Source: Oscillospiraceae bacterium
GTDB lineage: Bacteria > Bacillota > Clostridia > Oscillospirales > Ruminococcaceae
Assembly: GCA_017550285.1 (NCBI GenBank)
Contig: JAFZPP010000011.1
Span: forward strand, 62,001 to 126,000
Reading direction: 5' to 3'
Length of the DNA: 64,000 bases
Shown here: positions 42,288 through 51,707 of the stretch, piece by piece
How the letters are laid out: each line of letters starts with the position of its first letter
Position numbering within the stretch: position 1 is the first letter of the stretch
The notes under the pieces: model-generated
Database searches by the model: none
What the model was told of the DNA's origin: nothing
The model's input: only the letters and a program-made list of their open reading frames with translations
Translations under genes and position numbers: made by a program

Positions 42288-42324
42288 TGCGGCTCACCTC
42301 CTGCATATAAATAGTACTACTCTT

Positions 42325-42353
42325 ATTTTACCATATTTTCTGATAAAAAGCAA
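42325..42353 (-). promoter_or_regulatory. Promoter of the GGDEF gene
   Basis: Minus strand TTGCTT (42348-42353), 17 bp, TAAAAT (42325-42330). Confidence 0.65.
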
Positions 42354-42391
42354 TATATTTTGTGATATTATTCTGAATGTTTCATAAGATT

Positions 42392-44095
42392 TCAGAGGGT
42401 GCCGCGCTGCTCTGTTTCCATTTCGGCATAGAGCTGCGTGAGCTCCTCGCGGCATTCGAGAAAAACCGCACCGAGCACCGGATCAAACAGCTTGCCGAAG
42501 GATTCCTCGATAATGGAAAAGACCTTGTCGATAGAATAGGCTTCCTTATAGCAGCGCTTGCTGACGAGGGCATCAAATACATCGGCGAATGCCATAATCC
42601 GCGCTTCTACGGGAATATCGTTTCCGGCGAGATGCTCCGGATAGCCTGTGCCGTCGAAGTGCTCATGGTGATAGTGCGCGATATTGACGGCGATGCGGAC
42701 GAAATCCTCATCATCGACCTCGCGCAGCACCTTCCGCAGAATCTTGGCACCCTCCGCCGGATGCTTCTGCATCTCGGCAAATTCGGCATCGGTGAAGGAT
42801 GCGGGCTTCCGCAGAATCACATCGTCAATGGCAATTTTGCCGAGATCATGCATCGGCGCCGCCTTTGTGACATTGTGCAGAAAGCGCTTCGAGAGCCCGT
42901 ATTGCTCCATGATTTCCGGATGCTCGAGCAGCTTATAGGCGAAGGTATGAACGATCACGCTTGTCCGGTTGATATGACCGCCGGTGCTGTTGTCGCGGCT
43001 TTCGACGACGCTTGCCAGACCTGTGATAATGGAATTCTGCACCTTCCGGATATGCTCGGTTTTCTGCTCGACCTCGATTTGCAGGCGGCTGTTGTAGTTG
43101 TTCAGCAGCCGGACATATTTCTGCTGTTCGGTATCGTCCTCGAGGAGCAGTCCGTAGCCGACGAGAGCATCCTTTTTGCGGATTTCGGTCAGCTTGCGCT
43201 CGAAGGCTTCCTCGCCGAGCTCAAAATGCGTGGTATTCGCGGTAAAGAGCGTCAGGATTTCCGGCGGGATGCGGTCATTCTGCCGGAGTGTCCGCAGAGA
43301 GGGAAAGAGCGTTTTTGCATGCTCGTTTGCATCGAGATAGCCATACTGATTATCTGTGATGATATAAGGATTGTCCATTTGCTTGAAGACCCATTCGTGA
43401 CCGGAATCCGTTACGCCGAAGAAATCGTCTTTCAGCATACTGAGAACAACGGAGAGCAGCGACAGGGAACAGAAAACCGGCAGCAGCTCGAGATCGGGCT
43501 TGATCAGGTTTTCGAGGACGAGTGCCGCCGCGAGCACGAACTGTGCACCGACGAGCCGGAAGAGATTGATGCGTTCGGCGGGCAGCTTGTTGCGCTTCAT
43601 GCGGAAGGCGGAGTAAACGACGCCGGCGAGCAGCAGAATCAGCAGCGCGGTATTGCGCGCGAAAAAGAGCGGCGACTGCGGCGAAATATGCGCCGTGAAC
43701 ACATGGAAGGCATTGTGCCGGACGAAGTAATAATGCCCGATGAAGAGCTCACGGATTTTCCCGTTCCAGTGGATGACTGCGACGAGGCATTCAAAGACCG
43801 CCCAGCAGTAGATCGGCAGCTTCGGGGCACGGATGCGCAGATAGGCGATGATGAAGGTGATAAAGAAGAAGAAAAAGAGCGCATTTCCGAGATATTCAAA
43901 CCGCACAGCCATAGAGGCTTCGGCTTCGGTCTGGGCGGTTTCCATGAGCAGCGCACCGATATTCATGACAAGGCAGCCGAGGCTTGTCAGGAGCAGCCGG
44001 ATGCTGCTTTCGCTCTGCTGTTTATTGCGCAGCAGCGCGACGAACCCCGCGAGCGGAATCAGAATGGCAAGGATTTCGGCAATGACGATCAGCAT
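42392..44095 (-). CDS. 7TM sensor HD-GYP phosphodiesterase
   Basis: 567 residues. Seven hydrophobic helices (1 to about 215) match the histidine-kinase-type 7TM sensor domain. A PAS-like region is at about 225-330 (YIITDNQYGYLDANEHAK), a short coiled coil follows, then an HD-GYP domain (about 350-540) with HDLGKI and HHEHFDGTGYP, the complete metal and GYP signature for hydrolysis of cyclic di-GMP. It lies directly upstream of the diguanylate cyclase gene, so the two likely set a local c-di-GMP level. Confidence 0.88.
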   Translation of the reverse strand: MLIVIAEILAILIPLAGFVALLRNKQQSESSIRLLLTSLGCLVMNIGALLMETAQTEAEASMAVRFEYLGNALFFFFFITFIIAYLRIRAPKLPIYCWAVFECLVAVIHWNGKIRELFIGHYYFVRHNAFHVFTAHISPQSPLFFARNTALLILLLAGVVYSAFRMKRNKLPAERINLFRLVGAQFVLAAALVLENLIKPDLELLPVFCSLSLLSVVLSMLKDDFFGVTDSGHEWVFKQMDNPYIITDNQYGYLDANEHAKTLFPSLRTLRQNDRIPPEILTLFTANTTHFELGEEAFERKLTEIRKKDALVGYGLLLEDDTEQQKYVRLLNNYNSRLQIEVEQKTEHIRKVQNSIITGLASVVESRDNSTGGHINRTSVIVHTFAYKLLEHPEIMEQYGLSKRFLHNVTKAAPMHDLGKIAIDDVILRKPASFTDAEFAEMQKHPAEGAKILRKVLREVDDEDFVRIAVNIAHYHHEHFDGTGYPEHLAGNDIPVEARIMAFADVFDALVSKRCYKEAYSIDKVFSIIEESFGKLFDPVLGAVFLECREELTQLYAEMETEQRGTL

Positions 44096-44216
44096 ATCCG
44101 GTTCCTCCTTTCCTGCATGATGAGATTATGCGAAATCAGAATAAGCTAGGGAGAAAGTAAAGTTAGAAGATAGCAGTAACTCCTACTTCCTGCTTTTCCC
44201 CCAAGGGTCTATTTTC

Positions 44217-44245
44217 ATTATACCCGAAATCCGGCGGAAAATCAA
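44217..44245 (-). promoter_or_regulatory. Promoter of the HD-GYP gene
   Basis: Minus strand TTGATT (44240-44245), 17 bp, TATAAT (44217-44222), divergent from the nadA promoter 17 bp away; leader of about 115 nt. Confidence 0.72.
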
Positions 44246-44261
44246 GAGCCAAACAAGCGTC

Positions 44262-44290
44262 TTGACTTTCGTTCCGGCGCATGGTATAAT
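44262..44290 (+). promoter_or_regulatory. Promoter of nadA
   Basis: TTGACT (44262-44267), 17 bp, TATAAT (44285-44290). No match to the candidate NrtR palindrome of the pncB cluster is seen here. Confidence 0.8.
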
Positions 44291-44325
44291 AAAATCCAAG
44301 GCGCTCATGCGAAGGAGGAAAAGCC

Positions 44326-45243
44326 ATGACAACCTATGAAATGCAGCAGGAGATCATCCGGCTGAAAAAAGAAAAGAATATCTGCATACTGGTGCATGCC
44401 TATCAGTCTCACGATATCTGGGAGGTCGCCGATTATATCGGAGATTCCTTCGGTCTGACGCAGCAGGCAGCAAAATCCGATGCGGAGACCGTCATTATGT
44501 GCGGCGTGCGGTTTATGGCGGAAACGGTCAAGATGCTTTCGCCGCAGAAGCGCGTCCTGCTCTCGAATGCGCAGGCAGGCTGCCCCATGGCAGAGCAGAT
44601 GGATCGGGAAATGATCTTGCAGCTCAGGGAGAAAATGCCCGATTACAAGGTCGTTGCATATATCAACACGACCTCGGATCTGAAAACGGTCTGCGATGTC
44701 TGCGTGACATCCTCGTCCGCGGTCAAGATCATCAAGGTGATGCCCGAGAAAAAGATTCTGTTCATTCCGGACTGCAATCTCGGCGACTGGGTCAAAAAGC
44801 AGGTGCCGGAGAAGGAGATCGAGCTCGTGCACGGCGGATGTCCGACGCATGTGCGGATTACGGCGGAGGAGGTCTGGGCGGCAAAGGAGGCGCATCCGGA
44901 TGCGCTGCTGCTGGTACATCCCGAATGCCGTCCGGCAGTCACAGCGCTTGCCGATTACGCAGGCAGCACGACCGGCATCATGTCCTATGCCGAGCAGAGC
45001 GACGCAAAGGAGTTCATCATCGGGACCGAGAACAGCATCGTGCAGCATTTGCAGATGAAATGTCCGGATAAGCGGTTCTATCCGCTCTCGAAGGACTGTG
45101 TCTGCCACAACATGAAGCTGACAACGCTCGGCGATGTCTATGACTGCGTCTGCGGCAGAGGCGGCGACGAGATTGAAATGGATGCAAAGCTGATTTCGGA
45201 GGCGCGCCGTTGTATTGACGCGATGCTTGCCTACGGCGGCTGA
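44326..45243 (+). CDS. nadA: Quinolinate synthase
   Basis: 305 residues of the NadA family. It condenses iminoaspartate with dihydroxyacetone phosphate to quinolinate, a step of de novo NAD synthesis. The three cysteines that hold the 4Fe-4S cluster are visible in IMCGVRFMAETVKM, HPECRPAV and CVCHNMKLTTL; VAYINTTSDLKT and GGCPTHVRI are also typical. GAAGGAGG precedes the ATG. It stands alone: nadB and nadC are not adjacent. Confidence 0.95.
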   Translation: MTTYEMQQEIIRLKKEKNICILVHAYQSHDIWEVADYIGDSFGLTQQAAKSDAETVIMCGVRFMAETVKMLSPQKRVLLSNAQAGCPMAEQMDREMILQLREKMPDYKVVAYINTTSDLKTVCDVCVTSSSAVKIIKVMPEKKILFIPDCNLGDWVKKQVPEKEIELVHGGCPTHVRITAEEVWAAKEAHPDALLLVHPECRPAVTALADYAGSTTGIMSYAEQSDAKEFIIGTENSIVQHLQMKCPDKRFYPLSKDCVCHNMKLTTLGDVYDCVCGRGGDEIEMDAKLISEARRCIDAMLAYGG

Positions 45244-45261
45244 GTACAGACAGTATATGGG

Positions 45262-45298
45262 AAATCCTGCCGGTGCAGAGAGACCGGCAGGATTTTTT
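45262..45298 (+). terminator. Terminator of nadA
   Basis: AATCCTGCCGGT pairs with ACCGGCAGGATT, followed by TTTTT. Confidence 0.92.
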
Positions 45299-45512
45299 AT
45301 GTGTTTACTTGTATTTCCGCAAATCGCAATATTTGATAAGTGTACGCATTTGAACAGTACAAGCGGATGATCGGTGCGGACAACTTGTGAAAAACACAAC
45401 AATCGAATAGGATAATACGTGAACTTTTATGAGATGCGACGAACATCGTCTGCATTTTATCTATGTTATCTGAAAAAAATACATTGAAGCACCGGTCTGT
45501 ATTTGTTATAAT
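45299..45512 (+). promoter_or_regulatory. Upstream region and promoter of the xylanase gene
   Basis: No gene in this AT-rich gap. Promoter TTGAAG (45484-45489), 17 bp, TATAAT (45507-45512), leaving a leader of about 85 nt. Confidence 0.65.
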
Positions 45513-45605
45513 GAGAATGACACCGTATGTACATGTTCCGGCTTGACGGCATCCGGAGCGCAAAAAACGGGCAGGCTTGACTTGTCCAGTCAAAGGGGAT
45601 TTGAT

Positions 45606-48464
45606 ATGATGAAACTGAAAAAAATGCTTGCAGCGGCACTCAGCGGCGTAATGCTGATGTCAGCTGCGGCAGCCGCCGTGCCGCAGGGCGCGTGGGCTGC
45701 GGGTGATTGTGTGGTCGATACCGGTACAACGTATCAGACGATCCGCGGCTTCGGCGGTATCAATCTGCCGGAGTGGATTTCCGAGGGCGACATGACCGAT
45801 GCGCAGGTGCAGAAGGCATTCGGCAACGGCGAGGACGAACTCGGCTTCACGATTCTGCGAATCTATGTCAGCGACGACAGCAATGCGTGGTCGCGTGCGA
45901 TTCCGACTGCCAAGCGTGCACAGGCACTCGGCGCAACAGTTTTCGCATCACCGTGGAATCCGCCTGCCGCAATCCGCAATACCGTCAACGGCGGTCTGAA
46001 CGGCGGCAAGTATCAGCTCAAGAAGGACAAGTGGGCAGAATACGCACAGCACCTGAACAGCTATATCAAGTATGTTGAGGGTCAGGGCATCGACCTGTAT
46101 TCCGTTTCCGTGCAGAACGAGCCGGACTACGCTGCTGAATGGACCTACTGGTCTGCCAATGATGTTGCGAGCTTCATCGCGCAGTACGGCAAGGCAGTCA
46201 AGGAGGGCACCAAGGCAAAGCTGATGTCCGCAGAGAGCTTCCAGTATCAGAAGCCGATTTACAATGCGATTCTCGGCAATCAGCAGGCAATGGCAAACTG
46301 CGACCTCTTCGGTACGCATTTCTACGGCACGCAGCGCAGCCAGATGGATTTCCCGCAGCTCGAAAACTGCGGCAAGGAAATCTGGATGACCGAGGTTTAT
46401 GTTCCGAACTCCGACAGCAATTCCGCAGACCGCTTCCCGGAGGCAGTGCAGGTCGCGGAGAATATGCATAACGGTCTGGTCGTCGGCAACCTGAATGCAT
46501 ATGTCTGGTGGTATATCCGCCGCCAGTACGGTCCGCTGAAGGAAAACGGTCAGATTTCCAAGCGCGGCTACATGATGGCACAGTATTCCAAGTGGGTACG
46601 TCCGGGCGCAGTCCGCATCGGCGCAACCGAGCAGCCGAACAACAATATCCTCTGCTCTGCATATCAGAACGAGGACGGCAGCATCGCAGTTGTCGCAATC
46701 AACAAGGGCAGCAGTGCGGTGACGCAGAACTTCTCGCTCTCCGGCGTGGATATTTCCGATATCAGCGCATACCGCACCTCTGCAAATGAGAATATCAAGG
46801 AGATCAGCCAGTCTGCAAGCGGCAGCAGCTTCTCCTCGCAGCTCCCGGGCAATTCCGTCACGACCTTTGTCATCGGCGGAACCGGCAGCGGCAAGGCACC
46901 CGATGAGCCGGATGAAGACGGCAACCTCGCACATTACACCTTCGAGCAGAGCTCCGAGGGCTTTACCGGCAGAGGCGGCGCATCTGTCTCTCAGGTGAAA
47001 TCCGATGCATATCAGGGCAGCGGCGCACTCTCCTGCACCGACAGAACTGCGACCTGGAACGGCGCTGCACATTCGCTGAATGCAAAAATGTGCAAGCCGG
47101 GCGAAGAGTACAGCTTCAGCGCAGCCGTCAAGTATATCGGCGGCAGTGCAACGGAGGACTTCCACTTCTCGCTGGAATACAAGGATGCTTCCGGCGAAAC
47201 GCAGTATGACAAGATCGCAACCGAAACCGTCTCCAAGGGTGACTGGGTACAGCTTGCAAATTCCAGCTACAAGATTCCCAGCGGTGCGACCAATATGCAA
47301 ATCTATATTGAGACCGATTCCGGCACCGTCGATTTCCTCGTCGATGAAGTGATTATCGCACCGAAGGGCAAGGAGATCGACGGACCGAAGGCAGTCGTTG
47401 TCAAGCTCGGCGACCTCGACGGCGACGGCGTCATCAATTCCGCAGACCTCTCGATCGCAAAGGCAGGCGCAAGCAAGAGCTTTGCAAGCGATAAGATCAA
47501 GCAGGCAGCCGATATCAACGGCGACGGCAATGTCGATAAGACCGACCTTGCATGGTATGTCGAATACATCCTCGGCAAGACTGACAAGTTCCTCGAGCGC
47601 GCCGCGCAGTCGGAAGTTACGCCGTCAGAGCCTGAAACGACCGAAATGCGTACCATTACCGAATATACCAATGCGGTCAAGAATACGCTTGCGATGTTTG
47701 AAACAGACGATTCCAAGACCAAAAAGGGCGGTGTGACCTATCCGCAGATTGTCAAGGAACAGTATTTCTCCAAGAAGGCAAACAAGAATAAGCCTTATAA
47801 TATCATGCTTCCGGCAAACTACGATTCCAGCAAAAAGTATCCTGTGCTGTATCTGCTGCACGGCTACTATGAGAATGAGGACCGTATGATTCTGGAGGGC
47901 AATTCGCCCCCGATTCCGACCCCGCAGATCATCACCAACGCAATCGCAGAGGGTGCTGCAAAGGAAATGATCGTTGTTGTTCCGTTTGTCTTTACCAGCG
48001 CGACGATGAACGGTCCGAGCGGTATGGATAACCAGAGCAATGCCGCATATGATGCATTTGTGGATGATATCGTTGACAGCCTGATGCCGCATATCGAAGG
48101 CAAATACAGCGTTGCAACCGGCAGAGCGAATACCGCAGTGACCGGCTTCTCCATGGGCGGCAGAGAGTCTCTGCTCATCGGTATGAAGCACGCTGACAAG
48201 TTCGGATATATCGGCGCGATCTGCCCTGCACCGGGCGTCGGCGGCGACTGGACCTTCGGCGGCGAGGACAAAGCACCGTCTCTGATTCTGCTGACAGCAG
48301 GCGACAATGACCAGACGGTCGGCAGTACGCCGAGCGGCTACCACAATTCGATGACCCAGAAGAATACCCCGCATATCTGGCATTATGTGTCGGGCGGTTA
48401 TCACGGCGACAACTGCATCCGTGCACATGTTTATAATTTCGTCCGTATGATCTTCAAAGCATAA
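45606..48464 (+). CDS. GH30 xylanase-CBM22-dockerin-CE1 esterase
   Basis: 952 residues: signal peptide (1-32); GH30 domain of the glucuronoxylanase kind (34-425, with YQTIRGFGGINLP, SVQNEPDY containing the acid/base Glu, and IWMTEVYVP containing the nucleophile); CBM22-like domain (438-590, YTFEQSSEGFTGRGG); type I dockerin (about 600-660, two DxDGDG loops); CE1 esterase (about 680-952) with the serine elbow GFSMGG near 848 and a His in GYHGDN. One polypeptide thus cuts xylan and removes acetyl or feruloyl groups, held on a scaffold by a dockerin between the two enzymes. AAAGGGG precedes ATG 45606. Confidence 0.93.
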   Translation: MMKLKKMLAAALSGVMLMSAAAAAVPQGAWAAGDCVVDTGTTYQTIRGFGGINLPEWISEGDMTDAQVQKAFGNGEDELGFTILRIYVSDDSNAWSRAIPTAKRAQALGATVFASPWNPPAAIRNTVNGGLNGGKYQLKKDKWAEYAQHLNSYIKYVEGQGIDLYSVSVQNEPDYAAEWTYWSANDVASFIAQYGKAVKEGTKAKLMSAESFQYQKPIYNAILGNQQAMANCDLFGTHFYGTQRSQMDFPQLENCGKEIWMTEVYVPNSDSNSADRFPEAVQVAENMHNGLVVGNLNAYVWWYIRRQYGPLKENGQISKRGYMMAQYSKWVRPGAVRIGATEQPNNNILCSAYQNEDGSIAVVAINKGSSAVTQNFSLSGVDISDISAYRTSANENIKEISQSASGSSFSSQLPGNSVTTFVIGGTGSGKAPDEPDEDGNLAHYTFEQSSEGFTGRGGASVSQVKSDAYQGSGALSCTDRTATWNGAAHSLNAKMCKPGEEYSFSAAVKYIGGSATEDFHFSLEYKDASGETQYDKIATETVSKGDWVQLANSSYKIPSGATNMQIYIETDSGTVDFLVDEVIIAPKGKEIDGPKAVVVKLGDLDGDGVINSADLSIAKAGASKSFASDKIKQAADINGDGNVDKTDLAWYVEYILGKTDKFLERAAQSEVTPSEPETTEMRTITEYTNAVKNTLAMFETDDSKTKKGGVTYPQIVKEQYFSKKANKNKPYNIMLPANYDSSKKYPVLYLLHGYYENEDRMILEGNSPPIPTPQIITNAIAEGAAKEMIVVVPFVFTSATMNGPSGMDNQSNAAYDAFVDDIVDSLMPHIEGKYSVATGRANTAVTGFSMGGRESLLIGMKHADKFGYIGAICPAPGVGGDWTFGGEDKAPSLILLTAGDNDQTVGSTPSGYHNSMTQKNTPHIWHYVSGGYHGDNCIRAHVYNFVRMIFKA

Positions 48465-48512
48465 TACGGAAGCACATGCGGGCATCTGTCCGGTCAGCCC
48501 GATACAAAGCGA

Positions 48513-48542
48513 AAGCCGCGAATCCTCCGTGATTCGCGGCTT
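48513..48542 (+). terminator. Terminator of the xylanase gene
   Basis: AAGCCGCGAATC pairs with GATTCGCGGCTT; the following tail is weak in T. Confidence 0.75.
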
Positions 48543-48587
48543 CGTCTGTTGACAGAGATTCCGGAGCGTATCAGCATATAGCAGAAA

Positions 48588-48615
48588 AAAGAGGAGACAT
48601 TGCGGTCTCCTCTTT
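48588..48615 (-). terminator. Terminator of the RING-like gene
   Basis: AAAGAGGAGAC pairs with GTCTCCTCTTT; leftward the tail is TTTTTTCTGC. It lies just past the stop. Confidence 0.88.
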
Positions 48616-48619
48616 CGGT

Positions 48620-49498
48620 TCAGCGTATAATCATCAGCAGAAAGACTGTGATGCGCGTAATGACAAACTGCATACCGAGTACGAGTATGACATTCAGCAG
48701 ACTGGTACCGCCTGCGGCACTGAGCAGCGTTCTGGATTCCGCGGCAGAGGATGCCTGCTGCCGGATATCCTTGATGCGGCGCTGCGCAAAGCGGTAATAC
48801 ATATAGTTTGCGCGCAGACACCAGAGCACCGAGATCAGCGCATAGATGATAAACGAGGCGGCATAGACAATGCGGAAGGCAGACGTATCGACATTCGCCC
48901 AGGGGATGCTGATATCCATTTGCTTATAGAGCACGAGGATTGTCGTCGGGAGCTCGAGCAGCGTATTGAGCAGGAGCGCCGCCATTGCGCAGCCCCACAT
49001 TTTGCGGTTTGCGAAGAAGAACTGCGGGCAGAGCAGACTGATGAGATTGAAGGAATGCTTTTTGCCTGTGCGGTTCATCAGGCGGAACAGCGGCAGGTAG
49101 TAGAAGACATTGGTGCGGATGAAGGCAGAGGCTTCCGAGACTGTGATGCCGTCGAGCTGCTCATCGGGATCGAGCCCGAGGCAGGGGTCGCGGTCAGGCA
49201 GACGGAGTCCGTCATAGAGCTCCGGATTGAGAATCGGCGCCTCGCCGGATTCGCGTGCAGCGGCCTGCTCGGCTTCCTCGGCGCGGCGTTCATCTGCACG
49301 GCGTTTCTTTTCCTCTGCCTGATATTGTTTGATCCAGCTTGCGCCGTCAGCGTGCAGCTGTGTGTTGATGCATTTGCCGTTTTGCTTCCAGCACGCTCTG
49401 TGATAGGGCGTACCGCAGTCCGGACAGGTCACGATGTCATCCTGCTCCGTGAAGACTTCGCCGCAAACGATGCAAGGCTGTCCGATATATTCCTGCAT
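48620..49498 (-). CDS. Prokaryotic RING-like zinc-finger membrane protein
   Basis: 292 residues. The N-terminus holds a RING/FYVE-like metal site: Cys9-x2-Cys12, Cys25-x2-Cys28, then His33 and Cys36 in CPDCGTPYHRACW, and Cys43. A charged coiled region follows (about 58-85), then a DUF2628-like membrane part with three to four helices (about 160-290). Proteins of this layout occur in Firmicutes without an assigned function. No ubiquitin-like partner is nearby. Confidence 0.75.
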   Translation of the reverse strand: MQEYIGQPCIVCGEVFTEQDDIVTCPDCGTPYHRACWKQNGKCINTQLHADGASWIKQYQAEEKKRRADERRAEEAEQAAARESGEAPILNPELYDGLRLPDRDPCLGLDPDEQLDGITVSEASAFIRTNVFYYLPLFRLMNRTGKKHSFNLISLLCPQFFFANRKMWGCAMAALLLNTLLELPTTILVLYKQMDISIPWANVDTSAFRIVYAASFIIYALISVLWCLRANYMYYRFAQRRIKDIRQQASSAAESRTLLSAAGGTSLLNVILVLGMQFVITRITVFLLMIIR

Positions 49499-49664
49499 AA
49501 ACTCCCGCCTTTCGTATTCCGATTGCTTGCCTCTATTTTACCACATATCAGGCGGATTTACAAGACCGGCGGCATGTTTTTCATGCATTCTTCACGATTT
49601 GGGGCATTCCGGCAGCCTGATTTTGCATTCAGCCGCCTGAATGAAAGATTTTTTTGAAAAACAC

Positions 49665-49693
49665 TTGCATTTTTCGGGAAAGTATGGTATACT
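49665..49693 (+). promoter_or_regulatory. Promoter of secG
   Basis: TTGCAT (49665-49670), 17 bp, TATACT (49688-49693); a small hairpin GCCGAC/GTCGGC follows in the leader. Confidence 0.7.
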
Positions 49694-49765
49694 AGAAGCA
49701 ATCGTTTGCCGACGGCATAACTGTCGGCTGTGAAATGAACAGGGAAGAAAGGAAAGTCTGAACTC

Positions 49766-50038
49766 ATGAGCATTATTGAAATTGCCGGCGGCATTGTCCT
49801 GCTGCTTTCGACTGTACTGATTATTATTCTCTGCCTGATGCAGGATCAGAAGCAGGATCAGAACATGACCTCCGCGATTACGGGCGGCAGCTATGATTCC
49901 GCATACAGCAAGAACGAGGGCAATACGAAGGAAGCGATTCTGAAGAAGTGGACCAAGTGGCTTGCAATTATTTTCTTCATTGTGACGCTGGTCATCACGA
50001 TTCTTCCGGTATATCTCAGCTCGACACCGGAGGGCTGA
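49766..50038 (+). CDS. secG: Preprotein translocase subunit SecG
   Basis: 90 residues with two membrane helices (about 3-24 and 65-85) and a polar loop between, the length and layout of SecG. The MQDQKQDQNMTSAITGG segment matches the conserved glycine-rich loop of the family. It assists SecYE/SecA protein export, needed for the many secreted enzymes here. Confidence 0.88.
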   Translation: MSIIEIAGGIVLLLSTVLIIILCLMQDQKQDQNMTSAITGGSYDSAYSKNEGNTKEAILKKWTKWLAIIFFIVTLVITILPVYLSSTPEG

Positions 50039-50088
50039 TCCGGCAGGGAAGTCCCGCAGGCGGGAATAGAACGAATCAAACAGCGCAT

Positions 50089-50136
50089 AACGTCATAGTA
50101 TTTCTGAGAGAGATTCAGAGGTACTATGGCGTTTTT
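50089..50136 (+). terminator. Terminator of secG
   Basis: AACGTCATAGTA pairs with TACTATGGCGTT around an inner TCTGA/TTCAGA hairpin, ending in TTTTTG. Confidence 0.85.
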
Positions 50137-50177
50137 GTCGGCAGTGCCGACAGCCGATGCTCTAAAGCATTGCACAC

Positions 50178-50206
50178 TTGACAATCGTCGCAACATCTGG
50201 TATACT
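50178..50206 (+). promoter_or_regulatory. Promoter of the GNAT-DUF4298 gene
   Basis: TTGACA (50178-50183), 17 bp, TATACT (50201-50206). Confidence 0.8.
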
Positions 50207-50238
50207 ATATAACAAATACACCGACAGGGAGGCTTCAC

Positions 50239-51051
50239 ATGAAGGACGTTACACTGGTCCCGCTCGCTCCCTCTGACCGCGAGCAGTTCATCAAAGACAA
50301 TCAGGATACATTCCGCTTCGGCGCGCTGGAAGAATTCGGACTGCGCGACGATCATATTGATGAGGACGGAGAGATCATTTCCGGCAGCATCATCGGGCAG
50401 TCGATCGACGAGGGCGCAGCATACCGCATCCTACAGCACGGCAAGCCGGTCGGCGGCGTCGTCATCCGCACGCAATTCGACCGCGGCGAGCTGGAGCTGC
50501 TGTTCACGGACCCCTCAGTACACAGCAGCGGCATCGGTTATGCAGCATGGTGTGCGATTGAGGAAATGTACCCGCAGGTCGCCGTCTGGGAGACCTCCAC
50601 GCCGTATTTTGAGAAGCGCAATATTCATTTTTATGTCAACCGCTGCGGCTTCCGCATCGTCGAATTTTTCAACGAGCATCACTGCGACCCGCAGGAGCAG
50701 GAAGATGCGCAGTTTGATATGTTCCGTTTTGAGAAGCAGCTTCCTGCGTCGCCGGAGGCGGTCAGGGAGCAGATTCGCCGCGTGACGTATTTTGAGGATA
50801 TCATGCAGCAGGCAGCGCAGATGCTGGAAACGGAAAAGGGCGCAGATGCGCCTTCTCCGGCACTGACAGAGCTTCGCCGCCAGCTCACGGAATATTACGG
50901 CAGCGATGCGTGGGACCGTGATTATGCCGCGGACGAAACCGGTCTTCTGCCGGAAAATCTGCATCGCGGCGTCTTATCCGAGGACGGTCTCTGGAATCTG
51001 CTGGAAGCGCTCGATGAGACATTCCCGCAGCGTGATACAGCCGAATCATAA
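50239..51051 (+). CDS. GNAT acetyltransferase fused to a DUF4298 domain
   Basis: 270 residues. Residues 1 to about 165 are a GNAT fold (VGGVVIRTQFDRGELELLFTDP, then SSGIGYAAWCAIEEMYP; the CoA loop is S-S-G-I-G-Y). Residues about 175-262 fit DUF4298 (RVTYFEDIMQQA, then YYGSDAWDRDYAADETGLLP). Substrate unknown. GGGAGG precedes ATG 50239. Confidence 0.8.
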   Translation: MKDVTLVPLAPSDREQFIKDNQDTFRFGALEEFGLRDDHIDEDGEIISGSIIGQSIDEGAAYRILQHGKPVGGVVIRTQFDRGELELLFTDPSVHSSGIGYAAWCAIEEMYPQVAVWETSTPYFEKRNIHFYVNRCGFRIVEFFNEHHCDPQEQEDAQFDMFRFEKQLPASPEAVREQIRRVTYFEDIMQQAAQMLETEKGADAPSPALTELRRQLTEYYGSDAWDRDYAADETGLLPENLHRGVLSEDGLWNLLEALDETFPQRDTAES

Positions 51052-51056
51052 CGAAA

Positions 51057-51090
51057 AGCAGGGGCAGTTAAGTGCCCCTGCTGTTTTTTT
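51057..51090 (+). terminator. Terminator of the GNAT-DUF4298 gene
   Basis: AGCAGGGGCA pairs with TGCCCCTGCT, followed by GT7. Confidence 0.92.
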
Positions 51091-51113
51091 GCTCTGACGG
51101 CTGTATGCTGCTG

Positions 51114-51608
51114 TCACTGATTTGCGTAATCAGTGGTGCTTAATATCTGCTGTGCATTTTCCCGATAAACACACAGCATGTCAGGCGTATGCAATAAGAT
51201 GCGCGCCCCGTTGATATCTGCTTGTGATTCTTCGCGTAAAAAACAAATCGGAAATTTATATAACAGATTCTTCAGATCGGATATTCGATGCGCATTTTCG
51301 ATATAGTAATACGTCAGCTCATAAATCCCTGTTGCAAAGGCGCATGCATCAAAAGCGTCAAACGCCTTTTCAACAAAACCGGCAATGCAGTTGATAAATG
51401 CCGGAAAATTCTCCTCGGTCAGTACAAGACCGAAAATACTGCATCTGACCTCGAAAAAATCATTGTCTTCGTAGTCGAATGTTTCAAAGACAGCCTGATT
51501 CTCTAAGTGCACCTTTTCAAAATACAATTCCTTCAAAACATCAGAACTGTTTGTGCTGTCAGGATTGATTTGCTTATCGCAAAAAAACGTAATTTCAAAG
51601 GATTCCAT
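51114..51608 (-). CDS. Uncharacterised acidic protein
   Basis: 164 residues rich in Phe, Glu and Asp, no family recognised, no signal peptide. ATG 51608 has an AAGGCGGA site. The base composition is more AT-rich than its neighbours, which may mark it as acquired. Confidence 0.65.
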   Translation of the reverse strand: MESFEITFFCDKQINPDSTNSSDVLKELYFEKVHLENQAVFETFDYEDNDFFEVRCSIFGLVLTEENFPAFINCIAGFVEKAFDAFDACAFATGIYELTYYYIENAHRISDLKNLLYKFPICFLREESQADINGARILLHTPDMLCVYRENAQQILSTTDYANQ

Positions 51609-51707
51609 GATTCCGCCTTCTTTATTTCCATCGGTTTGACAATGATTGATCTGCATTGGATACTCTCATTGCAGAAAAGTGTTACAATTTGATTACAATT
51701 TCGGAAC

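Noticed and set aside
45948..47300. Long open frame on the minus strand opposite the GH30 gene
   Set aside because: It is a shadow caused by GC-biased codon use of the xylanase; no ribosome binding site and no recognisable protein.
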